Below, one piece after another: positions 46,741-57,099 of a stretch of DNA of 64,000 nucleotides (position 1 is its first letter; the number at the start of each line of letters is the position of its first letter). The notes beneath the pieces were generated by a model that was not told the origin of the DNA, made no database searches, and saw only the letters and a program-made list of their open reading frames with translations. The stretch is from Melitaea cinxia (lineage: Eukaryota; Arthropoda; Insecta; Lepidoptera; Nymphalidae), in NCBI RefSeq assembly GCF_905220565.1, contig NC_059421.1, positions 878,001 through 942,000 on the forward strand, in the 5' to 3' direction. Both the position numbers and the translations under genes were made by a program.

Positions 46741-47010
46741 TTTTAATTTTGATTATTTTTTAAATTCCTCAAAATTACACAAATATAAGTCATATGATCA
46801 ATCTCACTTAAACAACTCTGATCCTTCTTTTACATAGAGAAAGAGGCCTATTATGGCAAGCACTGGGATGTTACAGGCTGAATCGAAGTCATCTAAATCT
46901 ATATATTAATAAAATATTAACTAAACTAACATAGTATGTAAGAAATATTTGTTTACTAACCAAAATGAGTCACTGGTCACTTTAATAAAGAATATTATTA
47001 TTATTATTAT

Positions 47011-47167
47011 TAATACGTGAAGCAAAAACTTTGTACCCCTTTTTACAAAAATTGCGCGGACGGAGGAGTATGTAATTTGGCACACTTATAATCGTCGTCA
47101 GTCATCACTTATAGTCGTCGCGTCAATCAAATTGTGAAAAGAGATTATAGACTAGAGTAATATTGTT
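47011..47167 (-). repeat. Family I fragment
   Basis: AATACGTGAAGCAAAAACTT, GCGCGGACGGAGGAGTATGT; cut off by family A at 47168. Confidence 0.6.
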
Positions 47168-47679
47168 TGTCTTTACTGAACGTCAAACATAATTGTATTT
47201 GCTCGCAAACGAAAAAAAACCGACTTCAATTACATCGACGAGTAATACAACGTAGATCGACGAAAAAATAGTCAAGTAACTACGTGTTATCAAAGATTAC
47301 TCAAAAATAGTTATCAGATCTCGATAAAATTTATATGTGACCAAATGATAAACACCAGCTTTTGATTAAAAGTAAAAAGTTATTGCGGATTTTCGAGAGT
47401 TTCTCTCGATTTCTCTAGGATCTCATCATCAGATCCTGGTTTCCTTATCATGGTACTAAACTAGAGATATCCCCTTTCCAACAAAAAAAGAAGAAAGTTA
47501 TGCGGTATAATACAACGCAGGTCGACGAAAAAAGCGTCAAGTAAAAACGCATTATTAGATATAACTCGAAAAGTAGTTGTTAGATCTCAAATAAATTTAA
47601 ATGGGACCAATTGGCACACACCACCTTTCGATTAAAACAAAATTTGTCGAAATCGGTCTACCCGGTCAAAAGTTCTGAT
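47168..47679 (-). repeat. Family A, long composite variant, 3' part up to the LINE
   Basis: Inverted relative to 45911-46503 with the same composite structure. It continues at 53433 after the LINE. Confidence 0.75.
47674..47679. repeat. Target-site duplication TCTGAT (3' side of the LINE)
   Basis: TCTGAT stands directly before the (TTTA)n tail; the same 6 bp follows the other end at 53427-53432. In the uninterrupted relative near 11500 the word occurs once (AGTTCTGATGTAACATAC), as expected for a target duplication. Confidence 0.7.
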
Positions 47680-48056
47680 TTATTTATTTATTTATTTATT
47701 TATTTATTTCATAAGATACACCAGCGATATACTGTATAGTCATTACAACTATTATTACATTTTTATCTAGTCCGATTACAGTTACCATTACAGGTGTACA
47801 CAACATTAGATACAATTTGTCCGGTAAAAACAAAATTCAATTTGAAAGTTAAAACTAAAATAAAACAGTAAAATTGCATTGTTTAGATAAATTACACAAT
47901 GAAAAAAATATAATAAATAGCAAAAAGTTAATCAAAAATTGTATACAGAATTGTGATGAGATGAAATTATAATTTTATTACTTTCATAGATTATCATTTA
48001 AAGAGATATGTATTGAACAATGATAGAAATAATTTAATTTGGAACACCAGTCATAA

Positions 48057-50996
48057 CTATACATACAAATATAATTTTTTCTTAAAACTAAATAAAGTGT
48101 CATGAAAAATGTCAATGTCAATGTCAGGGTTAGTTAGGTTATTGTAAGCATTAATCATTCTATTAATTGGGGAGAATTGTCCTAGATTAGTCTTAGAGAA
48201 ATTTGAATTAAAGGGTTTTTGTTGAGAATTTCTAGGTGTACGGCGTGGAACACTGATGCATATCTGGTAGAGCAAGTCGGGGGAATCCAAGTTATTTCGA
48301 ACAATTTTAAACAGGGTTATGAGATCAGTTACTTGTCTTCGCTTTTCCAGGGGATGTAATTTAAAATGTTTTAGGCGAGCGGCGTAGTTGGCTCTGTAGG
48401 GACTTGTATTGTCTTTGAAGGCTAGGTACCTCGTAAAAGAGCGCTGCACCCGCTCTAGCCTGTTGACATGCGCTCTGTAGTGCGGGCTCCATGCCGAGAC
48501 AGCGTATTCCAGAATGCTACGTACTAGTCCATTGTAGATCCTGGTGATGCAGTCGGTTCTTTTAAAATCGGCGGTGTTACGCCTGATAAAACCCAGCAAC
48601 TTCCAGGCCTTGCTGGCAATATAATCGATGTGATCTTTAAATGTGAGCCGACTATCGAGGATAATGCCGAGATCTCTAATGACAGAGACCTCTTCGAGCT
48701 GCTGTTTTTGTATGAAGTACTTTGAGTGTACTATGTTCTTCTTGCGGGTGAATTTTATGTGAGCACATTTTGAGGCGTTTAATATCATTTTGTTTTTGGT
48801 GCACCAGTCTTGGATAGAGTTTAGGTCCTTCTGGAGTAAGCAAGTATCTTCAGCGTTCTTTATAACCCGGTAGATTTTCAGGTCGTCAGCGAAAATGGAG
48901 CACTCACTATACTTTATGCTTTGGGTAATGTCATTAATGAAGAGCAAGAATAAGATTGGCCCCAAGTGTGAGCCTTGAGGTACTCCTGAAGTAGCGATGA
49001 AGGGATCGGAAGTGTAGCCCTTTACAGTTACGCTAAGAGTTCTATTTACAAGATATGATCTAAACCACGAGAGCAATGGATCGTGGATCCCGTATGCCCC
49101 TAGCTTTAAGATTAAAATGGAGTGGTCTACTTTATCGAAGGCACTACTAAAATCGGTGTAGATAGAGTCGACTTGCTGCCTGTTATCGACGTTTTTACAC
49201 AGATCCGATACGTAGGCTATAAGGTTTGAGACTGTGGACCGATTGCGGCAGAAACCGTGCTGGCGAACTGACAACATATTGTTCGAATAATGAGACAAAA
49301 TGGGACATAGAAGCTTTTCAAAGACTTTCGAGAATACGTTAAGTATGGAAATAGGTCGGTAATTTCGAACGTTGTGCTTTGCTCCTTTCTTAAAGATAGG
49401 CAAGATATTTGCAGCCTTCCATGCATCAGGAAAAGTTGAAGATTCTAAAGATTGTTCTAAGATTATTTTAAGAGGTAGGGTTAGATATTTATGACATTTT
49501 TTGATGAAAATTGGGGGTATACCATCCGGTCCTGCACCTTTGCTTGGATCCAGTGACTTGAGCACTTTATCAATATCTCGTTCCGTTATATAGATCCTAG
49601 AGAGTGATTTCTGAGTAAAAAATTCTGTAAAGTTGTTATCATTGTTTATCTGATTGCTGGTTTGAGCATGAGAGAATAGGGAAGAGAAATGTTCTGCAAA
49701 AAGATTGCTTATTTCGCTACCCGAACTAGTTGTTTTATTGTCAAGGGACATTTCGGATGGGATTTGTGTAGATATATCCTTACGCTGTTTTATGTAGGAC
49801 CAAAACTTTCTGGGTTCGCGTGAAATAGCCTGTTCAGTTCCCTTAATATAGTCAGAGTAGCAGTTTTTCATTAATGATTCGACCCTGTTTTTAGCAAGGG
49901 AAAGTTCAAGTTTATCTCTGGGATTACCGTAAATCCTGACTCTTCGTCTAATTTTTTCTTTTTCAGAGATTAGCTTTTGTAAATTTGACGTGAACCAAAC
50001 GGGGTGCCTCCAGTTTTTATATTTAAATTTAGGGATAGTGCAGTCGATAGTCCTATTAAGAATACAATAGAATCTCTGGACCATGATATTAACATTAGGG
50101 CAGTTTTTGAGTTCATAGTCCCAATCAACATTTCTCAGTGCCGAATTTACAGCGCTATAATTCGCTTTTTTAAAGCAATGCGTAGCGAATGGTTTACTAG
50201 TTAAGACCTTATTCTGATTCTTCGTGATTACGATGTCTAATACTGGATGGTGCGGATCCAACTTACTAAGCAGGTCAAGAGAATTAGATACTTTAATATT
50301 TTCAAAGTTTGCAAGTACCAAGTCCAAGACGCGTCCATTGTGATTTTTTATGCTGTTGTAATTAACTAGATTATTCAGCGAGAGAAAGTCGACTAGTAAG
50401 AAGCCCAGGTTACTACTATAGTTCGTGGGTGAGGTTTGCGCAGGATTATTAACGTCACTAGTCCAATTAATGAAACCCAGGTTAAAGTCACCCAGAATCA
50501 AAAGATCGCCCTGGTAAGACCGCATAACTGAGCTTATGTTGTCCAAGACTGCGTTTAGGGTATTAACATCTACGGGTGGTGGCAGGTAGAACACGCAAAC
50601 CAACAGGTTTTTTGACACACCGCCATTTTCAAACTTTATATTAATCCAGAGGTCTTCGTGCATACTCTCGTAGTGTTCTATTCGGCGTGACTCAAATCTA
50701 TCGGAAACGGCAAACAGGACTCCTCCACCTGATTTATGTGATAGCGAGGTAGATTGACGGTCTCTTCTGTATATGTTGTAGCTGTTGGAGAATAGTTCAC
50801 CGTCAACAACGGAGCTGTCTAACCACGTTTCTGTCGCCACTATCATGTCGTATTTTGACTGCAGTGTCGCCAGACGTATGTTGTCCAGTTTTGTATTCAT
50901 TCCACGGAAGTTTTGATAGTAAATATTAAACATTATGGTGAGTGTTTTCGGTATCGTGAAGCAGTATTGTAAGTTAAAGATTGTTAAGGGTTTCAT
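48057..50996 (-). CDS. LINE ORF2 protein: endonuclease plus reverse transcriptase (979 aa)
   Basis: ORF2 makes the nick in target DNA and copies the element RNA at the nick. An apurinic-type endonuclease domain covers about residues 22-255: QNFRGMN, catalytic Glu in ATETWLD (E56), LGDFN (169-172) and LDPHHPVLDI (246-255) in place of the usual SDHxP end motif. The reverse transcriptase covers about 490-790: FKKGAKHNVRNYRPIS, YTDFSSAFDKVDH (motif A Asp), GVPQGSHLGP and the catalytic IFADDLKIY (FADD 702-705), then LGIILDSRLTFKDHI. No RNase H or Cys-rich tail is evident. The first ATG (50996) overlaps the end of ORF1 by 23 nt in another frame; a second ATG (50933, residue 22) just precedes the endonuclease and is 41 nt past the ORF1 stop. 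No frameshift or stop interrupts it. Confidence 0.92.
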   Translation of the reverse strand: MKPLTIFNLQYCFTIPKTLTIMFNIYYQNFRGMNTKLDNIRLATLQSKYDMIVATETWLDSSVVDGELFSNSYNIYRRDRQSTSLSHKSGGGVLFAVSDRFESRRIEHYESMHEDLWINIKFENGGVSKNLLVCVFYLPPPVDVNTLNAVLDNISSVMRSYQGDLLILGDFNLGFINWTSDVNNPAQTSPTNYSSNLGFLLVDFLSLNNLVNYNSIKNHNGRVLDLVLANFENIKVSNSLDLLSKLDPHHPVLDIVITKNQNKVLTSKPFATHCFKKANYSAVNSALRNVDWDYELKNCPNVNIMVQRFYCILNRTIDCTIPKFKYKNWRHPVWFTSNLQKLISEKEKIRRRVRIYGNPRDKLELSLAKNRVESLMKNCYSDYIKGTEQAISREPRKFWSYIKQRKDISTQIPSEMSLDNKTTSSGSEISNLFAEHFSSLFSHAQTSNQINNDNNFTEFFTQKSLSRIYITERDIDKVLKSLDPSKGAGPDGIPPIFIKKCHKYLTLPLKIILEQSLESSTFPDAWKAANILPIFKKGAKHNVRNYRPISILNVFSKVFEKLLCPILSHYSNNMLSVRQHGFCRNRSTVSNLIAYVSDLCKNVDNRQQVDSIYTDFSSAFDKVDHSILILKLGAYGIHDPLLSWFRSYLVNRTLSVTVKGYTSDPFIATSGVPQGSHLGPILFLLFINDITQSIKYSECSIFADDLKIYRVIKNAEDTCLLQKDLNSIQDWCTKNKMILNASKCAHIKFTRKKNIVHSKYFIQKQQLEEVSVIRDLGIILDSRLTFKDHIDYIASKAWKLLGFIRRNTADFKRTDCITRIYNGLVRSILEYAVSAWSPHYRAHVNRLERVQRSFTRYLAFKDNTSPYRANYAARLKHFKLHPLEKRRQVTDLITLFKIVRNNLDSPDLLYQICISVPRRTPRNSQQKPFNSNFSKTNLGQFSPINRMINAYNNLTNPDIDIDIFHDTLFSFKKKLYLYV

Positions 50997-52089
50997 AACA
51001 CTTTATTTGCTTAGCCGGTGACTGATCATTCTTCCTTATGAATATGCGACCGTTTCTTATCCACACGTATCGAAAGCCTTTTTCTTTTGCAATGGTTCTA
51101 GTGCGAGCGTGCAGGGCTTTATAATACGGAGAGAGATGTTCAGATACATAAATAAAGGATTTGGTGACGCTATAGCCCAGTTGGCCTGAGTTTAGGCGAT
51201 CGCTTGATTTGTTTTTGTTGAATTTGGATACTGCGGCTATGATAGAGTCTCGTATTCTAGTGTTTCGGAGCTTTACTACTACGGTACGCGGTCTTTTGCT
51301 TGAGTCGTCCAATTTACGGACTCTTGTGCACGCCATGATATCAGTTTCCTGGATAGGTAAAGAGATAACAGCGCCAAGTTGGTTCATAACTGAGTATAGG
51401 TTCTCGGATTTGTTTTCAGGGATGCCATTAATCTCCAAGTTGTTTTCACGGGAATGCTGTTCCAGGAGTATTAATCTCGTAGATAAGGATTCGAGGGTTT
51501 TGTTTAAGTTGGCGTTTTCCTGAGTAAGATTTTTTATTTTTTCTTCAGACTCCTCAACGTGTGCCTGGATTCGATCGTACTCAGCGGTCAGAAATTCCAT
51601 AGATTCTTTTATATCATTTAGAATTTTTAATTCGGATTTTATTTGGTCAAACTCTCTAGAAAAGAAGGAATCGATGGCGGCCTTTACCGAGTGTTTTACG
51701 GCGGTCTGAATTTCGTTTTTGATAGCTAGCATTATAGCCGGGTCAACGGCCGGAGTTGGTGGTTGCGCTTGTGCCGATTCTTTAGCCCCTTTGCGCATCG
51801 TTATGTTATTGGTGTCGGATTCAACTGGAGAAGTAATCGGTTGCGCAGGTGCTGTATTAGTGGGTCGAATAGGCGTGTTAGAATTGTCGCTTTTTGGCTC
51901 TTTACTGCGACAACCGTGGCACGTCCACGATTGTTTTTGTTCTCTAGTCATTAGGTTGAACTTTTTCTCAGAGACGTTGGCACATAGAAGATCGTATGCA
52001 AATATACAATTTGAACATCGGAGGGTGTTTCGACTCTTTATTATATTTTTACAGCCGGCACATTCAATTTCGCTCGATTTACTAGCCAT
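50974..52089 (-). CDS. LINE ORF1 protein with PHD-type zinc finger and coiled coil (371 aa)
   Basis: This is the nucleic-acid-binding, gag-like ORF1 protein of the retrotransposon; such proteins coat the element RNA. An N-terminal Cys-rich module (Cys at 10, 13, 25, 28, 36, 57 and 60) resembles the PHD-type finger found in ORF1 of insect CR1/Jockey-type LINEs. Residues about 100-150 are Ala/Pro/Gln-rich then helical, about 160-215 form a heptad-rich coiled coil (EESEEKIKNLTQENANLNKT), and the part after about 215 (NNLEINGIPE ... RTVVVKLRNTRIRDSII) resembles the RRM-like domain of ORF1 proteins. The C-terminus is basic. The ORF is intact and ends inside the first codons of ORF2. Confidence 0.88.
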   Translation of the reverse strand: MASKSSEIECAGCKNIIKSRNTLRCSNCIFAYDLLCANVSEKKFNLMTREQKQSWTCHGCRSKEPKSDNSNTPIRPTNTAPAQPITSPVESDTNNITMRKGAKESAQAQPPTPAVDPAIMLAIKNEIQTAVKHSVKAAIDSFFSREFDQIKSELKILNDIKESMEFLTAEYDRIQAHVEESEEKIKNLTQENANLNKTLESLSTRLILLEQHSRENNLEINGIPENKSENLYSVMNQLGAVISLPIQETDIMACTRVRKLDDSSKRPRTVVVKLRNTRIRDSIIAAVSKFNKNKSSDRLNSGQLGYSVTKSFIYVSEHLSPYYKALHARTRTIAKEKGFRYVWIRNGRIFIRKNDQSPAKQIKCYETLNNL

Positions 52090-53426
52090 TGAGATAATTT
52101 TAGTGTGTCGATATTGAATAAATTATAAATAAATGGAAAAAGCAACATCCACGCGATCCGCGCTCAGGTCTTGAACTCTCGGCCCCGGTAGTTGATTCCA
52201 GTGTTTGCACGCTGAGCCACGCAATCTTAAGTGTGCTTGGCGAAAAAGTTGGTCAATATATTACTCGACTATACCAACGAGAGCGATGATACTGTAGGTA
52301 GTATGATAATAATTTGGTTTGATACAGATGTTACAGTGTTGTAGTAACTTAGTCGCACTAAATTCACCTTCTTTAGTCTTACAGTCGTTATAAGCCAATC
52401 CCCCGCAAATAGTGTTAAAAAGAGTGAGTGTGTTTAACAAAACATATCAGGGAATCAGCGGATTTGTAATGGTTTTTGCACAGGACTCGAGGTGGGTGTC
52501 CTTATTTAAATTACACAGATTGTCTCAATATAACTCGACACAAACACCCTCACATCAGTGTTACGTTTCAACTTTATTATAAGTAAAATTAAAAGTTATT
52601 ATTTTAATAAATATACTTGATATGTGCAATGTTAAACAAAAAAAATAATAATAATAATTCAAATGTTACAAAATATAATGACACTAGGTTTTGAACTTGC
52701 GGCTCTCGAGCAATAACAAGATTTAATTCTCAATGACAGCCGCTGCGCTAGCTATCGTTAACTAATACGAGTGAAAAAATGCGTCATTATAGAAAAGTCT
52801 GCAGTTGTTTTGGATGGGGCATTTTATAATTGTCAGGTATTTGAAATATATGGCCTAGTCCGAACACAAGCACTTGCTATAGCTCAACAATTTAACACAA
52901 TTGATTATGTCTTTTCACTAATATAATTGAGTATCAGTATACGTCCGTATAGAAAAGTCTGCCGTTGTTTCGGATGGTGTAATTTATTATGTATAGATAT
53001 TTGAAATGTAAGACTTTGTCCGAACACAAACACTTATAGTTCCAGTCAGTTATGTTTTTTCACTAATAAAATGGGATATCAAATATATCACGCACTGTAT
53101 CGTCCTGTAACACTCTTATTTGAAACTTGTTCTTAGAAAGATAGGTTGATGGACTAACGTACGTTGTAAAGTCAAACATTACCTCACCGAGTCCACAACA
53201 CCATAGCGATATTATCAAAGAATTAAACCACTGACAGTCCACGAAAACTTAACAAATTACATATATCAAAGAATTAAACCACTGACAGTCCATGAAAACT
53301 TAATAAATTACTGATAACAATAGAAATAGATTTTATTTTACGGAGCCGAACAAAACACTGCTTACACCGCGAGGGTAGACGGAATGGATGAAATGATGAT
53401 GGATGAATGATGGATGAATGAATGGA
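52090..53426 (-). promoter_or_regulatory. LINE 5' region with two tRNA-like modules and short tandem duplications
   Basis: The region upstream of ORF1 has no long ORF. On the minus strand it holds two stretches with pol III-like A and B boxes: around 52230-52145 (GTGGCTCAGC ... GAGTTCAAGACC) and around 52760-52680 (CTAGCGCAGCGGC ... AAGTTCAAAACC). Two direct duplications are visible: about 130 nt (starting near 52791 and 52951, with the shared words AGAAAAGTCTGC and GTCCGAACACAA) and about 53 nt (starting near 53217 and 53270, shared AATTAAACCACTGACAGTCC). At the outer edge is a degenerate GGATGAAT repeat (53381-53426). Promoter function is inferred from position. Confidence 0.55.
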
Positions 53427-53432
53427 TCTGAT
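53427..53432. repeat. Target-site duplication TCTGAT (5' side of the LINE)
   Basis: Partner of 47674-47679. The host repeat continues immediately with GTAACATACATAAAA. Confidence 0.7.
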
Positions 53433-53510
53433 GTAACATACATAAAAAAAAAAAAAAAAAATACAGTCGAATTGAGAACCTCCTCCATTTTTGGAAGTCG
53501 GTTAAAAAAT
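53433..53510 (-). repeat. Family A, remaining part beyond the LINE
   Basis: GTAACATACATAAAA, an A run, CAGTCGAATTGAGAACCTCC and GGAAGTCGGTTAAAAA complete the copy begun at 47168. Confidence 0.75.
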
Positions 53511-53924
53511 GAATGTTGCTAAGCGCATAACTCGATAATGGTTTGACCAATTCGGCTAATTTATGTCTTCGTATATTCCTTGGGGCCTACGAAAGGTTTT
53601 AATACTAAAGAAATAAAAAATTACTATTAACTTTTGACATATGGCTAGTAGTAAATAGGAATTTATAAAGGCTAAAATTTACAGACTTGTAAACAAGACA
53701 TTATCTGTATCGTTACTTTTTTTAAATAAAGTCATTTGTTCATGGTCAGGACACGTTGCTTTATTTTAAATCAAACTTGTAAAAACTGATGAAAATTAGT
53801 GTGATCCCTCTATATATATATCTATTTTATACATTTTGATTTCCTAAATTTTATATCCACTATCGAACGTCATCGTCTAGGTCTGTGGATAAGAGTACGT
53901 CAAAGCGCCCTCTGTATTTTTTTA

Positions 53925-54135
53925 TACAACTAAATCGGCAATCAAGCGTATGGTTCACCTGATGGTAACTGATTTCCGTAGCTTATAGATGCCTGCAACA
54001 AGAGAAGCAACGTTGCCGACTCTCCAATCCCCCTTAAGAGTTCTGGTCAACTCTTAAGGGGGATACTTGTGGTGACAAGAACACAACACTGCTTGATAGC
54101 AGTGTTATTTAGCTTTGATCTTCTTTAAGGTCGCG
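53925..54135 (+). repeat. Family D copy
   Basis: CAACTAAATCGGCAATCAAG, GGTTCACCTGATGGTAACTG, then GTGTTATTTAGCTTTGATCT. It contains a short inverted repeat of CTCTTAAGGGGGA / TCCCCCTTAAGAG near 54030-54065. Confidence 0.65.
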
Positions 54136-54379
54136 TTAGAATAATTTGTAGAAAAGAAAATATCGCTAACAGTCGGGCTTTACACGTCCACACAACTTAG
54201 GAATTCAAACATAAATTATAACAATACTTTTGCGTTACCACATTATAAGAAAATGCAGATTTTTTTTTTAATAGATGAATAAATTATTTCCGACACACGA
54301 CATATTCGCATGCCAACTACTTTACCTTATAATTAATATGAAAAACAACGCTATGTTTATTTAATTATTTTTATACCAA

Positions 54380-54660
54380 TACAGTGGCGAACTAGCGTCC
54401 GGTTCGCCTGAGGGTAAACGGTTGACGGACGCCTGAAACACCAGAAGCATCGCAAGCGTTGCTGACCCTGCCCCCCCCCCCCCCCCAGGTGCTCTGGCTT
54501 CCTTACTCACCCCAGGAATAAAACACTACTTGAGTACAGCGTCACTTAGCTATGATAGCAGTAAATAATATGTAAGTTGCAGTAAGGTTGAAATACTTGC
54601 TCAGAAAAGTTGCATAAAAATTTTGAACAAGACATTTCCTGCTGTGACTTAATGAAATGT
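54380..54660 (+). repeat. Family D copy with a 16-base C run
   Basis: ACTAGCGTCCGGTTCGCCTG, CAGAAGCATCGCAAGCGTTG, CTGGCTTCCTTACTCACCCC, TTTCCTGCTGTGACTTAATG. The internal C-rich part is a homopolymer (54471-54486). Confidence 0.65.
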
Positions 54661-54775
54661 GTATTCATTTAAATCATAAATAAATAAACATGCGTATTAT
54701 TTCTCAGACTCGAAATCGAACCCACAACTCCCCGAGCAGAAAGCAGGGTCACAAATTGCGCCAACGAGCTAGTCA
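54640..54775 (-). repeat. SINE family J fragment
   Basis: CAGACTCGAAATCGAACCCA, GAGCAGAAAGCAGGGTCAC and GCGCCAACGAGCTAG are the tRNA-like part of family J. Confidence 0.6.
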
Positions 54776-54904
54776 AAATCAATCATCATTACCATCTAAT
54801 CTTATTGTACATATACAGAATGTTCGATTCCTAACTGCGTTCCTGCGTTCCTTCAAATGGGGTATTCTGTAGGTGTTCAAGATCACATTTTAAATGATAT
54901 AAAT

Positions 54905-55350
54905 TGTGTGGTGTGATGGGACACCAGGTAGGGACGAAGTTCCTTCGGATAGTATAGAAGCAACACAAATTGAAAAAAAAATGTTGAATTTTATATATAT
55001 TTCCTAGATCTTGATTTTTATTAATTTTGTTGATTGGTTTTTAATTAAGTACATAAAATTTTTTAGGAAATTTAGTATTTTTAGAAAATAACAAATAATT
55101 CAAAGTATTAAGTGAAATAAAATAAACATATGTCTTTATTTCTTTTTGTCGATAGTATAAAATTACATAAATAATTTTAAAAAAAGTTTACTAGTAATAT
55201 TTTAGTTTTACAAACGTCATATTATACAGTCGTGTGACTGATATTACGTCACTTCCGTTATATATTTTTCTTACGGTTTTAGTATCACATTTTTTTCAGT
55301 TCGGTCGCCCAGCCAAATGTCAAGCCTGCCGTAAGGAACTTCGTTCCAAA
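54905..55350. repeat. Family L MITE-like element
   Basis: GGGACGAAGTTCCTTCGGAT near the left and the complement GGAACGAAGTTCCTTACGGC near the right form inverted ends; the middle is AT-rich. Confidence 0.5.
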
Positions 55351-55519
55351 AAAATCCTATCCCCTTTTTAAATTTTACTTTGTCTATATAATTATGAACT
55401 ACTCGAGCAAAATACTTCTGTATAAACACATGCTTTGAAGAAACCCAGTTAGTTCCAACTAGTTCGGCAAACAAGTGTTCGCCTCGCCTGATGCTAAGCG
55501 ATTGCAGTTATAGACGACT

Positions 55520-55850
55520 CAGCGTTAGAATTTAGCACCACTCTCATTCTTCCCGTGGAGATCGTAGGATGGGTCGAGGGAAAATTCCAGGGGACGGACA
55601 GGAGCGTCTCCTGAGTATTATACCATCCACTACGGTCGCCAACACGTAGTGCCGAGCGTGGTAACTACGGTAACCCCTTCCACCCTTATGATAGGCACGA
55701 AGATATCTCGGCCTAAGGTCCCTGACGGCCTCGCTATTCCTGGCTACGAAGCCGCTGGATTCAGAGGACGCAGGACCGGTTGGACTGATGAACTTTAAGG
55801 GAGACCATGTCCAGCATTAGACTGTTAAAGACTGATGGATGGATAGGTAG
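55520..55850 (+). repeat. Divergent subfamily of family G with GGAT tail
   Basis: Same order of blocks as family G but strongly diverged: CTCATTCTTCCCGTGGAGAT, ACGGTCGCCAACACGTAGTG, GCCGAGCGTGGTAACTACGG, GAGACCATGTCCAGCATTAG, then GATGGATGGATAGG instead of the ATG tail. Confidence 0.55.
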
Positions 55851-56162
55851 GTGCCTCTAATACCAGCAGAATCACAAGCGAGATCTCTTACTCATCACAG
55901 GAACATAACAATGCTTGAAAGCACTGTTATTAAGTAATCTAAAATGCTATGTTGAGTTAAACCATAGAACTCAACTATTATTATAATAAAAACGTATCAC
56001 GTCTATAAAACTGAAGGTAAAAAGTTAATGAAACTCAACCTTGCGGCTCCTAAGCGAGGACGGCCGCGGTTAATAACCAGTATGATATTAATACGGTTAA
56101 GTAATAATGTTGCGTACACGTGTTAACATTAAGCGATGAAGTGTTTTACTGAGTACAGTCGT

Positions 56163-56395
56163 CATCATTACAGCCTATAAAGTCCACTGCTGGACATAGG
56201 GCTCCACAAGTTTACGTCAGAAATAACGTGAACTCATGTGTTTTGCCCATAATCACCACGCTGAGCAGGCGGGTTGGTGACCGCAGAGCTGGCTTTGTCG
56301 CACCGAAGACGCTGCTGCCCGTCTTTGGCCTGAGTATTTTAAAGCCAGCAGTTGGATGGTTATCCCGCCACCGGTCGGCTTTTTAAGTTCCAAAA
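56163..56395 (-). repeat. Family G, 5' truncated
   Basis: CATCATTACAGCCTATAAAG, CACCGAAGACGCTGCTGCCC, CCGCCACCGGTCGGC; ends at AAGTTCCA. Confidence 0.75.
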
Positions 56396-56489
56396 ATGTG
56401 GAACGCTTCACGATTTTGCGTGTCATCCTTGCGCAGGGGCCATGCAGGGGGCATGCATGAGTACAGTCGGTAACATGCTAACTTTTTTT

Positions 56490-56745
56490 ACGACTAGGTT
56501 GGCAAACCAGCGTACGGTTCACCTGCTGGTAAGCGATTACCGTAGGTTACACACGTCTGCAATACCAGAAGCATCGCAAGCGCAGTTTCCCCAGGAGCTA
56601 TCTATCTTACTCATCAAAGGAACACAACGTTATCTGAATGCAGTGTTATGTAGCTGTGATCTTCTGTAAGGTCGGTACTTCCCCATTCGGGCTGCCCCAT
56701 TATTTTAACATGAATTTTTCTGCTGTGCCCTACCTCACTGAACAT
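56490..56745 (+). repeat. Family D copy
   Basis: ACGACTAGGTTGGCAAACCA, CACCTGCTGGTAAGCGATTA, CTGTGATCTTCTGTAAGGTC, TGCTGTGCCCTACCTCA. Confidence 0.7.
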
Positions 56746-57099
56746 TTATAATTGTTTTATATATAAGTAGATATATCAGCTAAATAGAGGCAATAGTTTA
56801 TGTAAAAAATAGGTTTACAGCTGAAGTACAGTTTTGATATACACTTGATAAAGATTGTGTCGTATATGGCACAATTCAGCTTGTGACATCCCTAGGCTAG
56901 GCATAGGTCACATTCTCTATGCGGGAGAAGGATCAGAGCTTAATCCACTACGCTGCTTCACTGCGGATTGGCGGATGTCGTACACGTGGTTTAATTTAAT
57001 GTGTTTCGCTTGTACCTGTATGTAGATTATAATAATAGCTAATACTAAAACTTTTATAACGACGTATGTAAATGCGGCCCACTGTACGCAGCGCCTCAA

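Larger units (their letters stand above)
47680..53426 (-). mobile_element. Apparently complete two-ORF non-LTR retrotransposon (LINE)
   Basis: About 5.75 kb in minus orientation: 5' region (53426-52090), ORF1 (52089-50974), ORF2 with endonuclease and reverse transcriptase (50996-48057), 3' UTR of about 350 nt and a (TTTA)n tail as read on the plus strand (47680-47709). The 6-bp TCTGAT stands at both edges (47674-47679 and 53427-53432), a likely target-site duplication. The flanks are two halves of one older repeat (family A), whose unbroken form is seen at 11341-11575. Both ORFs are open from start to stop, which suggests a young and perhaps active copy. PHD-like ORF1 plus EN-RT ORF2 and a short repeat tail fit the CR1/Jockey group; exact clade not determined. 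Confidence 0.9.

Noticed and set aside
51209..52117. Plus-strand frames opposite LINE ORF1
   Set aside because: Shadows of ORF1; no motif or start support.
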